DNA from: Bordetella parapertussis
Lineage (GTDB): Bacteria > Pseudomonadota > Gammaproteobacteria > Burkholderiales > SG8-39
Assembly: GCA_945897475.1 (NCBI GenBank)
Contig: CAMDFL010000004.1
Coordinates: forward strand, 1 to 56,030
Length of the DNA: 56,030 nt
Direction of reading: 5' to 3'
Positions 7,471 to 15,586 of this stretch are shown here, one piece after another. The notes beneath the pieces are model-generated. The model saw only the letters and a program-made list of their open reading frames with translations. It was not told the DNA's origin and searched no databases. Every line of letters starts with the position of its first letter. Position 1 is the first letter of the stretch. Position numbers and translations under genes: made by a program.

Positions 7471-8883
7471 TCAAGCCCATCGTTTGAGGAACTCAGTCAT
7501 TCGTGTGACGAGCCTCCCATAGGGCGGATTGAACATCGCCACGCCACTCCAGCGTGACTGGCGAAACACGGGTTTTAATTTCGAGAAGGTCAAAAATCCT
7601 TCGTAGCCGTGGTACTGACCCATGCCGCTGGATCCGACACCGCCGAACGGCAAGGATTCCTGCGCAACATGCAGGAGAGTGTCGTTCACCGTCACCCCGC
7701 CGGAGACAGTTCGCGCCAGCACCCGCTCCACGCGCGTGGCATCGTCATCGAACAGGTACAGCGCCAACGGCCTTGGGCGCGCGTTCACGTAGGCAATCGC
7801 GGCGTCGATATCGCGATAGCCGACCAAGGGCAGCAGCGGCCCGAAGATCTCGTCCTGCATGACTTGCATGGCATCGGTCACGCCAGTCAAGGCGAGCGGC
7901 GGGATGCGTCGCGACGCGGCGTTAGGGGCTTCGCGATCCTTCGCCAGATTTTCAACGCGGGCGCCCAGCGCTTTTGCGTCTGCCAACACGCCCATGATTC
8001 GATCAAAGTGGTGTGCGTTGACAATAGACGAGTAGTCAGGCGATGCAAGAATCCCGGGATACATTTTCGCCACGCAAACACGCGCCGCGGCTATGAATGC
8101 CTGCTGGCTGCCCTCGGGCAGAAGAACGTAGTCAGGTGCGATACAGGTCTGCCCGGCGTTCAGACACTTGCCCACGAGAATTCGTGCTGCGGCGCGCTCG
8201 ATAGAAAAACCTGGCGCGATGATCGCGGGCGACTTGCCGCCCAGTTCGAGTGTCACTGGCGTCAGGTTTTCCGCTGCCGCGCGCATGACGTGGCGGCCCA
8301 CGGATGTAGATCCCGTGAAAAGCAGGTGATCAAACGGCAGCCGGGAAAACTCTGCCGCCACGGTGGCGTCCCCGTTCACCACCGTGATTTCCTCGGGGGC
8401 AAAATGATTACCAACCAGTTGTTCCATCAACGCGGCAAAAGCAGGGGTCAGCTCTGAGAGCTTGAGCATCGCGCGGTTGCCGGCGACCAGGGCGGCGGCA
8501 AGCGGGGCGATGGCAAGGAAAAGCGGATAGTTCCACGGCACGATGATGCCGGCCACGCCTAGCGGCTGCGGCATGACACGCGAACTCGCCGGTTGAAACC
8601 AAATCCCGGTCGGGCGCCGCGTTGTACGCATCCAGCCGCGTCCATGCGCGAGCGAATGACGAATGGCGGCGAGGCTTGGAACAACTTCGAACAAATCGGT
8701 TTCGTGCAATGAGCGATGGCCGAAGTCCCGATCGATTGCCAGAGCGATCTCGCGGGAATTGCTTTGCAGCAGCAAAGCGAGCCGACGCAAGCGCTCCGCG
8801 CGCAGGTCCCAGGATACTTGCGGTGCGGCCAGACAGGCAGCTCGCAGCAAATCAAAGCGCTGCTTTAGGGTTCTGTGTTCCAT
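7471..8883 (-). CDS. Coniferyl-aldehyde-type dehydrogenase (ALDH family)
   Basis: A 470-residue NAD(P)-dependent aldehyde dehydrogenase. Visible are the substrate channel motif PWNYPLFLAIAPLAAALVAGN, the cofactor-loop FTGSTSVGRHV, the general-base region LELGGKSP with its Glu, and the catalytic Cys in LNAGQTCIAPDYV. The LELGGKSPAII and AGQTCIAPDYVL forms and the C-terminal LPFGGVGSSGMGQYHGYEGF match the coniferyl aldehyde dehydrogenase subgroup (CalB-like), which oxidises aromatic or aliphatic aldehydes. ATG 8883 was chosen because it begins the conserved N-terminal helix (MEHRTLKQRFDLLR). The frame continues upstream to 9012 without family similarity. Divergent from the 8977 gene. Confidence 0.9.
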   Translation of the reverse strand: MEHRTLKQRFDLLRAACLAAPQVSWDLRAERLRRLALLLQSNSREIALAIDRDFGHRSLHETDLFEVVPSLAAIRHSLAHGRGWMRTTRRPTGIWFQPASSRVMPQPLGVAGIIVPWNYPLFLAIAPLAAALVAGNRAMLKLSELTPAFAALMEQLVGNHFAPEEITVVNGDATVAAEFSRLPFDHLLFTGSTSVGRHVMRAAAENLTPVTLELGGKSPAIIAPGFSIERAAARILVGKCLNAGQTCIAPDYVLLPEGSQQAFIAAARVCVAKMYPGILASPDYSSIVNAHHFDRIMGVLADAKALGARVENLAKDREAPNAASRRIPPLALTGVTDAMQVMQDEIFGPLLPLVGYRDIDAAIAYVNARPRPLALYLFDDDATRVERVLARTVSGGVTVNDTLLHVAQESLPFGGVGSSGMGQYHGYEGFLTFSKLKPVFRQSRWSGVAMFNPPYGRLVTRMTEFLKRWA

Positions 8884-8976
8884 ACCACTAGGGTAACTCA
8901 ATGGCTTTAAACTGGAGTTGATCTCGGTGCGGCATTCCACATCGACCCATGAACGTGCAGAAGGAGCGCAGCAGCG

Positions 8977-9510
8977 ATGGCCCGAATTCCCTATATTGAA
9001 GAAAATGAACATCCCGAGCTCGCCGCCGAAACGGCCAGGATCAAGGGCGGGCGGGGCAAGGTGATCAATATATACAAGCTATTGTTGCATTCTCCGGGCG
9101 TGGCAATGAGCTGGCTGGAACATAGCAACACGATCCGCTGGAAAACCAGCTTAAGCCCGCGCTTGCGGGAAATCGCCATCATTCGCATCGCGCAGGCCGC
9201 CAACTACGCCTACGCTTTGCAACAGCATGTGCCGACTATTGCCCTGGCCGACGGCGTAAGCCTGGATGAGTGTGAGGCGCTGCGAGATTGGCGTGCTTCG
9301 GGCTTGTTCAGTCAAGCCGAGCGCGCGGCGCTTGCCTATGTCGACGCCATGATTGCCGGTCCCGAGGTGACTGATGAGGTATTCGATGCGCTGCGCGCAC
9401 ACTACAACGAGCGCGAGATTGTGGAGCTATCGGTACTGGTGGGCACCTATCTCATGCACAACCGGGTGTTTCGCGCGCTGCGCATCGATTGCGAACCGAA
9501 ACCAGTCTGA
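8977..9510 (+). CDS. Carboxymuconolactone decarboxylase (CMD) family protein
   Basis: A 177-residue all-helical protein with the CMD pattern LSPRLREIAIIRIAQAANYAYALQQHVPTIA followed by LSxxERAALAYVDAMIAGPEVTDEVFDALRAHYNEREIVELSVLVGTYLMHNRVFRAL. The AhpD CxxC pair is absent, so it is not a thiol peroxidase-type member. The usual acidic residue in the (E/D)Y-x-W-x-x-H stretch is also replaced (NYAYALQQH), so the exact reaction is open. It is followed after 2 bp by the dehydrogenase homologue, with which it probably forms an operon. Confidence 0.85.
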   Translation: MARIPYIEENEHPELAAETARIKGGRGKVINIYKLLLHSPGVAMSWLEHSNTIRWKTSLSPRLREIAIIRIAQAANYAYALQQHVPTIALADGVSLDECEALRDWRASGLFSQAERAALAYVDAMIAGPEVTDEVFDALRAHYNEREIVELSVLVGTYLMHNRVFRALRIDCEPKPV

Positions 9511-9512
9511 GG

Positions 9513-10595
9513 ATGGCGAAATCTCCGGTTATCGTGGTTGAGGACGATCCGTTTACGCGGCTGATACCCATTGTGCTCGACCCAGCGCGCAACGATGAAC
9601 GTACCACAGCCTTTGTGAATTTCATGGCGCACGACCTGCCCGATTTCGATGGCTGGGTGCGGCGTGTGCGTGCCGGCGCATCCAGGCTGTATCCGGCGGA
9701 AGTTCGAATGGTGAGTTCGCAGGATGAGTTACGCGCCAATCTTTCAGATTGCCAGGTGTTGGTGGTCGAGGCGCTATCGGTGGGGCGCGAGGAGCTCGCG
9801 CTGGCCGGGCACCTTGAAGTGCTGCAGAAGTTCGGCACCACGCTGCGAAATATCGACACCGCTGCGTGCGCAGAGAGAAAGATTGCTTTGCTCACTTTGA
9901 GACGCCGCGCCAATATTTCTTGCGCGGAACATGCTTTCGCGCTGATGTTGATGCTGGCGAGAAAGTTGCAAACGGTCAGTGGTCTGGTGACGGTGGAACG
10001 GATCAACGCGGCGGGGCTCGACTATCGTCCTTACGACCGGCGCCATTCGGCGGGTGGAAATTTCGCTCGCGTCGGCGGCACGCGCGCCCTGAACGGAGCG
10101 ACCATCGGCATCATTGGCCTGGGGGAAATCGGCCGCGAGATCGCGCGCCGCGCCGTGGCCTTCGACATGCAGGTGCTTTATCACCAGCGCACACCCGCCT
10201 CGGCGGCCGAGGAACGGGAATTCAAAGCGCGTCATGTCCCTCTTGACACTCTGCTCGCCGAGGCCGATTGGATCATCCCGCAGTTGCCGACCCTGCCTGC
10301 CACGCGCAATCTCCTCGGGCGCGATGAATTGGCTCGAATCAAGCCGCAGGCCTGCATTGTCAACGTAGCGAATGCGCCGCTGGTCAATCGAGACGCCTTG
10401 CTTGAAGTTTTGCGCTCAGGCCGCCTTGCAGGCATTGCGCTGGATGTCCATTATCAGGAGCCGGTGGCCGATGACGATGAGCTGCTCAGTTTTGATAACG
10501 TCATTCTTACACCGCGCATGGCGGGATCGCCGCGCGCCAACGCCCTCAACGATTTGGAAGAACTCATTATCGGGCTGGCACGGGAGCTGTCTTGA
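9513..10595 (+). CDS. D-2-hydroxyacid dehydrogenase homologue lacking catalytic Arg and His
   Basis: A 360-residue protein with the D-2-hydroxyacid dehydrogenase architecture: a split substrate domain and a Rossmann domain with GLGEIGREIARRA, then IPQLPTLPATRNLLGRDELARIKPQACIVNVANAPLVNRDALLEVLRSGRLAGIALDVHYQEP. In active family members an Arg (NxARG) and a His (TPHxAG) form the catalytic site with a Glu. Here Asn287 replaces Arg (NVANAPLV) and Arg335 replaces His (LTPRMAGS), while Glu316 is kept. NAD binding looks intact, so it may have changed chemistry or be a non-catalytic NAD-binding protein. ATG 9513 lies 2 bp after the CMD stop. Confidence 0.85.
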   Translation: MAKSPVIVVEDDPFTRLIPIVLDPARNDERTTAFVNFMAHDLPDFDGWVRRVRAGASRLYPAEVRMVSSQDELRANLSDCQVLVVEALSVGREELALAGHLEVLQKFGTTLRNIDTAACAERKIALLTLRRRANISCAEHAFALMLMLARKLQTVSGLVTVERINAAGLDYRPYDRRHSAGGNFARVGGTRALNGATIGIIGLGEIGREIARRAVAFDMQVLYHQRTPASAAEEREFKARHVPLDTLLAEADWIIPQLPTLPATRNLLGRDELARIKPQACIVNVANAPLVNRDALLEVLRSGRLAGIALDVHYQEPVADDDELLSFDNVILTPRMAGSPRANALNDLEELIIGLARELS

Positions 10596-10609
10596 CCATG
10601 GCGGGTGAC

Positions 10610-10681
10610 ATGAACAGGATAGGCAAGCATGCATCGGTGGGCTACATGAACAGGATCAGAAAGCATGCATCGGGGCGCTAC
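10610..10681 (+). repeat. Two tandem imperfect 36-bp repeats
   Basis: Copies at 10610-10645 and 10646-10681 share ATGAACAGGAT, AAGCATGCATCGG and a closing GCTAC, differing at a few positions. The second copy runs directly into the Bug C-terminal scrap exactly where that frame begins (LPEVPT). Repeated motifs of this length occur at the ends of some insertion sequences such as the IS21 family, so these may be what is left of a mobile element end. That assignment is a guess; no transposase was seen nearby. Confidence 0.6.
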
Positions 10682-10956
10682 CTGAGGTTCCCACCATGAT
10701 CGAGGCCGGCGTCAAAGATTACGTCGTGGCCCTTTGGATGGCTTTTGCCATGCCGGCTGCAACGCCTGAGCCGTTCACAAGGCGCCTCAATGCGGAGATG
10801 TCGGTGATTTTGAGCGAAGCAGATACCGTGGAGATTTTGCGCAAACAAGGCTTTGAGCCCGAAACTGGCGCGCCAGAGTTGGTCACCTCGCGTATTCGCG
10901 GCGAGATCGACATGTGGCGCGCGCTTATCGCCAGGACCGGCATCAAGGTTGAGTGA
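10678..10956 (+). pseudogene. Bug/TctC solute-binding protein, C-terminal fragment 1
   Basis: Reading from CTA at 10678 gives LPEVPTMIEAGVKDYVVALWMAFAMPAATPEPFTRRLNAEM and onward to an ordinary C-terminus (IRGEIDMWRALIARTGIKVE). This is the standard last third of a Bug-family periplasmic receptor, with PEVPTxxEAG, the APAxTPxxxxxRLNAE helix and the closing EIxxW. The N-terminal two thirds and signal peptide are gone, cut at the edge of the 36-bp tandem repeat. Intact Bug proteins of about 320 residues bind carboxylates for TTT transporters or sensing; this piece cannot. Confidence 0.8.
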
Positions 10957-11014
10957 GAGGAGATCGGCTTGCACTCGCATGTCACGCTATCTTGACCTTT
11001 ACCCCGCGCCTGAT

Positions 11015-11282
11015 CTGCCATCGCTAGGAGGTTTCGGCTCGGACTCAGGAATGCAAAGCGACTTCGGTGTCTGGACCACGGGCCAGACTCCCGCCACGCA
11101 TGGTTGCGCAACTTAACGCGGAATTCGTCAAGGCAATTCGCGCGCCGGCCACCGCAAAGGTACTGAACGACCTGACGCTCGAAGCCCTAGGCAATACATC
11201 GGCCGAGTTCGACACGTTCATCGTTGCCGATCGCGCCAACGCGGGAAACCTGGTGAAGAGTCTTGGGGGGGCAAGCCCTTGA
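11015..11282 (+). pseudogene. Bug/TctC solute-binding protein, C-terminal fragment 2 (frameshifted)
   Basis: From about 11015 one frame reads LPSLGGFGSDSGMQSDFGVW, the degenerate equivalent of the PTLxExGxxxFxxxxW segment of Bug receptors. Around 11067 similarity moves to another frame: PRMVAQLNAEFVKAIRAPATAKVLNDLTLEALGNTSAEFDTFIVADRANAGNLVKSLG, the RLNAE helix through to the C-terminus. At least one frameshift and the missing N-terminus make it a remnant. Because it differs in sequence from fragment 1, it comes from a second receptor gene, not a recent duplication. Confidence 0.7.
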
Positions 11283-11459
11283 ATGCGCCGAATTAGAATT
11301 TGATAGATATACGTGGGCCATTACGCGCACTCACAGCTAGCAAGTTACTACCCTGGCGCAAGGGTAGATGCTCGAAGATGCGCATCTGGCGGGCATGTGC
11401 AGGGCATGGCGGCACTGGAGCCTGGGCTTCTATGCAGTGCGTCGGGTTCGGTAGCTGCC

Positions 11460-11549
11460 GCGTAGCGTGCCCGCTCATGGGCTGGCCGAACGCGTTGGTT
11501 GAATATATAAAGGCCGTTCTGGCAAGTCCCATGCAGCGGCTTGTTATGC
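11460..11549 (-). repeat. attC-like imperfect palindrome (degenerate integron cassette site)
   Basis: Read on the minus strand the element opens with GCATAAC (11549-11543), close to an R'' core, then AAGCCGCTGCATGGG. After a spacer it returns as CGTTCGGCCAGCCCATGAGC and ends near GCTACGC (11466-11460), which differs from the expected GTTATGC by two transitions. The arms pair over about 25 bases with a few unpaired bases on one side, the hallmark attC architecture. It begins 3 bases after the stop of the orphan ORF at 11553, the usual place in a gene cassette. The 11283-11459 stretch beyond it holds nothing recognisable. No integrase is in the window. Confidence 0.45.
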
Positions 11550-11552
11550 GGC

Positions 11553-11852
11553 TTACTTCGCACGGATGCGATTATTCTTTGGATTGTGCTCAAGCTCACA
11601 AAGACCGAGTTCTTCCATTAACGGGGGAACGTAGACCCCAAAGCGCCCGCGAAGTCCTTTTTTCAGGCCATACCAACCACCGATTGGGTTGCTTGGATCA
11701 CGTCCCCAAAATTCAACAGTGTTTTCTTTTGCTGGCTTTTGTTCATCGGCACCCCCAAGCGCTACCCAATCGCCTGCGGACTCGAGCATTTCTCGAAGAT
11801 CGTCGATGCGGCGTGCGTCAAGCGATTGGTGGTGCTCTATTTTCACGATCAA
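11553..11852 (-). CDS. Hypothetical protein, possible gene-cassette ORF
   Basis: About 97-99 residues. I do not recognise a family. The product is soluble and charged: an N-terminal helix (HHQSLDARRIDDLREMLESAGDWVALG), a middle with aromatic and glycine residues (VEFWGRDPSNPIGGWYGLKKGLRGRFGVYVPPLMEELGL) and a basic end. The start is uncertain: TTG at 11852 or GTG at 11846, and the frame remains open upstream to 11901. Its GC content looks lower than that of its neighbours, and the attC-like palindrome just after its stop suggests capture as an integron cassette. It points against the surrounding genes. Confidence 0.5.
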   Translation of the reverse strand: MIVKIEHHQSLDARRIDDLREMLESAGDWVALGGADEQKPAKENTVEFWGRDPSNPIGGWYGLKKGLRGRFGVYVPPLMEELGLCELEHNPKNNRIRAK

Positions 11853-12003
11853 AACCGATTTGATGTGAGCTTGATCGTCGAGTGGGGTCGGCTGGTGCCG
11901 TCAAATGCCGCTTTGCGATTCTCCCCTCGAAATCTAAAATAGCGGTCTCGCCCGGCGTTATCGCGACACTTTTCTCCGTCAACCCTTAAAAAGCAAAATC
12001 TCC

Positions 12004-13227
12004 ATGTCCGGTCCTCTTTCGCATATCCGTGTCCTCGATCTCTCCCGCGTTCTCGCCGGCCCTTGGTGCGGCCAAAACCTTGCCGATCTTGGCGCCGAGG
12101 TGATCAAGGTTGAACGACCCAAGACGGGCGATGATTCGCGCGCTTATGGGCCGCCGTGGATGAAGGACGCATCCGGCAATGAGACTAGCGAAGCGGCTTA
12201 TTTCATGGCGGCGAATCGCGGCAAAAAATCAATTACGGTGAATCTGAATCATCCTGAGGGTCAAAGCTTGATACGCGATCTGGCCGCCAAGTGCGATGTG
12301 TTGATCGAGAACTATAAGTTCGGTGACCTTGATCGTTATGGCCTGGGGTACAAGGATTTATCGATATTGAACCCCGGTCTGGTGTATTGCTCGGTGACGG
12401 GCTTTGGTCAGACCGGGCCTTACCGCGAGAAACCCGGTTACGATTTCATGGCGCAAGGCATGGCCGGGTTGATGAGTATTACCGGCGAACCAGATGGGGT
12501 GCCAGGCGGGGGTCCGATGCGGGTGGGGGTGCCGGTGATCGATATTTTCACCGGTATGTACGCCACGATCGCTATCTGCGCGGCGGTCGCAAACAAAGCG
12601 GTGACCGGCAAGGGGCAGCATCTGGATGTGGCTTTGCTGGATTCCTGCATGGCTTTGTTGGCCAATCAGGGTATGACTTACCTTGCCACCGGTGAGACGC
12701 CCAAGCGCATCGGAAATTCGCATCCGACCATCGTGCCTTATCAGGTGTTTGCGACTGCCGATGGCGCCATTATCCTGGCTTGTGGCAATGACAATCTGTT
12801 CACCAAGTTTTGCGCAGTCGCCAAGCGCGAGGATCTCGTCAAGGATGAGCGCTTCGCGAAGAATGCGGTGCGGGTGAAGCACCGCACGACGCTGGTGCCG
12901 ATTCTCGAAGAGGTATTCAAGCAGCGCGCCACCGCCGAATGGGTGGACGCGCTCGAAGAAGCAGGCGTGCCCTGCGGCCCGATCAATACCGTGGCTCAGG
13001 CGTTCGCAGACCCGCAGGTGCAGGCTCGCGGCATGCAGATCAGCCTGCCGCATCCGTTGGCGGGCAATGTGCCGCTGATGGGCAGCCCGATGAAGTTCTC
13101 CGCTACGCCTATCGAACATAAACTGGCACCGCCGGTGCTGGGCCAGCACGCAGATGAAATTCTCGAGCAGGTGCTGGGCCTGGGGCCTGACGCGCGCGCT
13201 AAGTTGCGCGCAGCTGGCGCAATTTAG
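12004..13227 (+). CDS. CaiB/BaiF class III CoA-transferase
   Basis: A 407-residue protein with the family hallmarks: RVLDLSRVLAGPWCGQNLADLGAEVIKVERP at the N-terminus, AAYFMAANRGKKSITVNLNHPEGQ, and the catalytic Asp region PGYDFMAQGMAGLMSITGEPDGVPGGGPMRVGVPVIDIFTGMYA. Class III enzymes move CoA between organic acids through an aspartyl-CoA thioester; the Asp in GYDFMAQ is the expected nucleophile. Length is normal (about 400). The donor and acceptor acids cannot be read. Translation start ATG 12004 agrees with family N-termini. Six bases downstream begins a lipoprotein hydrolase. Confidence 0.93.
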   Translation: MSGPLSHIRVLDLSRVLAGPWCGQNLADLGAEVIKVERPKTGDDSRAYGPPWMKDASGNETSEAAYFMAANRGKKSITVNLNHPEGQSLIRDLAAKCDVLIENYKFGDLDRYGLGYKDLSILNPGLVYCSVTGFGQTGPYREKPGYDFMAQGMAGLMSITGEPDGVPGGGPMRVGVPVIDIFTGMYATIAICAAVANKAVTGKGQHLDVALLDSCMALLANQGMTYLATGETPKRIGNSHPTIVPYQVFATADGAIILACGNDNLFTKFCAVAKREDLVKDERFAKNAVRVKHRTTLVPILEEVFKQRATAEWVDALEEAGVPCGPINTVAQAFADPQVQARGMQISLPHPLAGNVPLMGSPMKFSATPIEHKLAPPVLGQHADEILEQVLGLGPDARAKLRAAGAI

Positions 13228-13238
13228 ATTCATTGCGG

Positions 13239-13997
13239 ATGTTCCCTGCATCGTTGAATCGATTTTTCGTCGTTGTAGTAACGCTGTTGGCCTGCGCTTG
13301 CACCACCATTACTCCCGACTACGCCCGCGAACAACGCTGGGCGGAGGAAATCGTGCCGAGCCTGGTGGTGGGTGACGCGGTGCGAATCGAGACTGCGTCG
13401 AAACGGCGCTTTCTGGGCATTCTGGCGGAATCGCCGAAATCGCGTGGCGCAATCATCCTGATGCATGGATCGGGGGTGCATCCCGACTTTGCTATTGTGG
13501 GACAACTGCGATCCCTGCTGAATGATGCTGGATTTTCCACGCTTTCAATTCAAATGCCTGTATTGGCGGGGGATGCGCCGGCCTCAGATTATCCGGGGGT
13601 GTTTGCCGAAGCCAATGAACGAATCGCGGCGGCCATTGAATTTCTGCGTTTGAAAAAACAAACCCGCATCGCGTTGGTTTCGCACAGCATGGGCGCCCGC
13701 ATGGCGCTGGATTTTCTCAAGCGCAATCCCGCCTCGGCGCTCGCTGCCTGGGTGCCGCTGGCAATCTCCGATGGCGAACTTACCGGCTTGCCGCGGGTCA
13801 ATTTCCCGGTTTTTGATGTTTATGCCGAGCGTGATTTCGAGGCGGTACTGGCCAGGAAAAGTGACAGGGCGGCCGCGTTGCGCGCGCTGCCTGGGTCCAA
13901 ACAGGTTATGGTGTTTGCTACCGACCATTTCTTTGCGGGCCGCGAAAAAGAAGTGGCGATGTTGCTGGGCGAGCTGCTCGGGCCCGCATTCAAATAA
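13239..13997 (+). CDS. Alpha/beta-hydrolase lipoprotein (DUF3530-like)
   Basis: A 252-residue protein. The N-terminus has a hydrophobic segment ending LLACACTT, a lipobox, so it is probably a lipid-anchored periplasmic protein. The hydrolase core shows the oxyanion strand AIILMHGSGVHPDF, nucleophile elbow VSHSMGARMAL (Ser), an acid in VFDVYAERDFEAVL and the catalytic His in FATDHFFAGRE. The pattern resembles DUF3530 proteins, and substrates are unknown. ATG 13239 was preferred to TTG 13233 because it gives a normal signal peptide. It lies 11 bp after the CoA transferase gene and may be cotranscribed. Confidence 0.8.
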   Translation: MFPASLNRFFVVVVTLLACACTTITPDYAREQRWAEEIVPSLVVGDAVRIETASKRRFLGILAESPKSRGAIILMHGSGVHPDFAIVGQLRSLLNDAGFSTLSIQMPVLAGDAPASDYPGVFAEANERIAAAIEFLRLKKQTRIALVSHSMGARMALDFLKRNPASALAAWVPLAISDGELTGLPRVNFPVFDVYAERDFEAVLARKSDRAAALRALPGSKQVMVFATDHFFAGREKEVAMLLGELLGPAFK

Positions 13998-14023
13998 GCC
14001 GTTGAGAGCTAGGGGGTGTACGC

Positions 14024-14974
14024 ATGGGTCAGCTTGTCGAAGGAAAATGGTCCGATCAGGATCTGCGCCGCATCGATGCCAAGGGTGCGTTCATGCGGCC
14101 GGACTCGGTGTTTCGAGAATGGGTGAAGGATTCAGGCTCGGCGCCGTTTGCTGCCGAGAAAAATCGTTATCACCTGTTTGTTGCCAAAAATTGCCCTTGG
14201 GCGCATCGCACCGAAATCGTTCGGCGAATGAAAAAGCTGGATGACGTCATCTCGGTCACCTACGCCGACATGCCACGCACCGAGGGCTGGGCTTACTCGG
14301 TGGGAATCGACGAATTGCAACCCAAGGACGGCGTGCTGCGCCTGCATCAGGTGTACACCGCGGCAAAGTCCGACTACACCGGCCGCGTCACCGTCCCCAC
14401 GCTGTGGGATCGCAAGCGACACACCGTGGTCAATAACGAATCCTCGGAGATCATCCGCATGCTGAACGCCGAGTTCAGCCAATGGGGCGATAACAGCGTC
14501 GATCTTTATCCCGAGTTGCTTCGAAAAGACATCGACGAGATAAACGCCTATGTCTATGAGCGCGTCAACAACGGAGCCTATCGATGCGGTTTCGCCAAAT
14601 CGCAGGAAGCTTACGAAACTGCCTTCAATCGCCTGTTCGAAGCTTTCGATGTCCTGGAGAAACGCTTGTCGACACAACGCTTCCTGGTGGGCGGCAAGTT
14701 GACCGAGGCCGACGTGCGCCTGTACACCACGCTGGTGCGCTTCGATGCCGCCTACCATGGTCTTTTTAAATGCAATCTTCGGCGCATCGAGGATTACCCG
14801 AATTTGTCGAACTACCTTCGAGACCTGTATCAACGTCCCGGTTTTGGCGACACCACCGACATCGATGCCATCAAGCGCGGCTACTACTCCAACCGCGATA
14901 TCAACCCCACAGGCATCGTGCCGGTGGGCCCGGCGCAGGATTTCACCCGCGCGCATGATCGGGGGCGTTTCTGA
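14024..14974 (+). CDS. Glutathionyl-hydroquinone reductase (Xi-class GST, YqjG/ECM4-like)
   Basis: A 316-residue protein with the Xi-class active site NCPWAHRTEIVRRMKKLDDVISV (catalytic Cys in CPWAHR), followed by RVTVPTLWDRKRHTVVNNESSEIIRMLNAEF, the glutathione-binding turn, and an all-helical C-terminal domain with INAYVYERVNNGAYRCGFAKSQEAYE. This family reduces glutathionyl-hydroquinones to hydroquinones and helps quinone detoxification in the cytoplasm. Length matches the family (about 320-330). The C-terminus overlaps the next gene by about 20 bp. Confidence 0.93.
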   Translation: MGQLVEGKWSDQDLRRIDAKGAFMRPDSVFREWVKDSGSAPFAAEKNRYHLFVAKNCPWAHRTEIVRRMKKLDDVISVTYADMPRTEGWAYSVGIDELQPKDGVLRLHQVYTAAKSDYTGRVTVPTLWDRKRHTVVNNESSEIIRMLNAEFSQWGDNSVDLYPELLRKDIDEINAYVYERVNNGAYRCGFAKSQEAYETAFNRLFEAFDVLEKRLSTQRFLVGGKLTEADVRLYTTLVRFDAAYHGLFKCNLRRIEDYPNLSNYLRDLYQRPGFGDTTDIDAIKRGYYSNRDINPTGIVPVGPAQDFTRAHDRGRF

Positions 14975-15584
14975 TTTGGATAAACCGAAGCTCGAGGCCA
15001 TCGTATTCGATCTTGGTGGCGTGCTGCTTGAGGTGGATTTCGGGTGCGTATTCGCGGCGTGGGCTGAGCATGCGGGAGTGCCGGCGGCGCAGATCCGCGA
15101 TCGCTATCGGATGGATGCCGCCTACGAGCGGCACGAGCGCGGGGAGATCTCGGCCACGCAGTACTTTGAGTGCCTGCGGGATACCCTGGGCCTGCGGCTC
15201 ACGGATGCGCAGTTCGAGGCAGGGTGGAACGAAGTAGTGCGAGGCGAGTTTCCGGGAGTGGCTGCGTTGATTGAACAGGCCGCGCAACGCTTGCCCTTAT
15301 ATGTATTTAGCAACACCAATGCGATGCATCACGCGCATTGGGGTCCCTCGCATGCGCGCCTGCTACAGCCGTTTCGCCGCCTGTTCATGTCCTATGAGAT
15401 GGGCCTTCGCAAACCCGAGGCTCTCGCGTTCAACTACATCGCGGCTGAAATCGGCGTGCCCCTGCCGAACATATTGTTCTTCGACGACACCGCCGAAAAT
15501 GTCCTGGCTGCTCGGTCGCTTGGCATGCAGGCGGTGCAGGTTGCGGGCTTCGATCAACTGCGCAGCGCGCTAGCGCGGCTCTAG
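14955..15584 (+). CDS. HAD-family hydrolase (YihX-like)
   Basis: About 209 residues. HAD motif I is IVFDLGGVLLEVDF (nucleophile Asp, DxG form), motif II YVFSNTNAMHH (Ser/Thr), motif III the Lys in MGLRKPEALAFNYIA, and motif IV ILFFDDTAENVLAA. The arrangement matches YihX/epoxide-hydrolase-N-like phosphatases acting on sugar phosphates or similar. ATG 14955 overlaps the upstream GST; TTG 14976, just after the GST stop, is an alternative. The gene ends 2 bp before the stop of the convergent rlmL. Confidence 0.88.
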   Translation: MIGGVSDLDKPKLEAIVFDLGGVLLEVDFGCVFAAWAEHAGVPAAQIRDRYRMDAAYERHERGEISATQYFECLRDTLGLRLTDAQFEAGWNEVVRGEFPGVAALIEQAAQRLPLYVFSNTNAMHHAHWGPSHARLLQPFRRLFMSYEMGLRKPEALAFNYIAAEIGVPLPNILFFDDTAENVLAARSLGMQAVQVAGFDQLRSALARL

Positions 15585-15586
15585 GC

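Noticed and set aside
10610..10681. CRISPR-like array
   Set aside because: The two 36-bp units are directly adjacent with no spacer between them.
14132..15001. 289-codon minus frame across the hydroquinone reductase
   Set aside because: Shadow of the plus-strand GST gene; no motif of its own.
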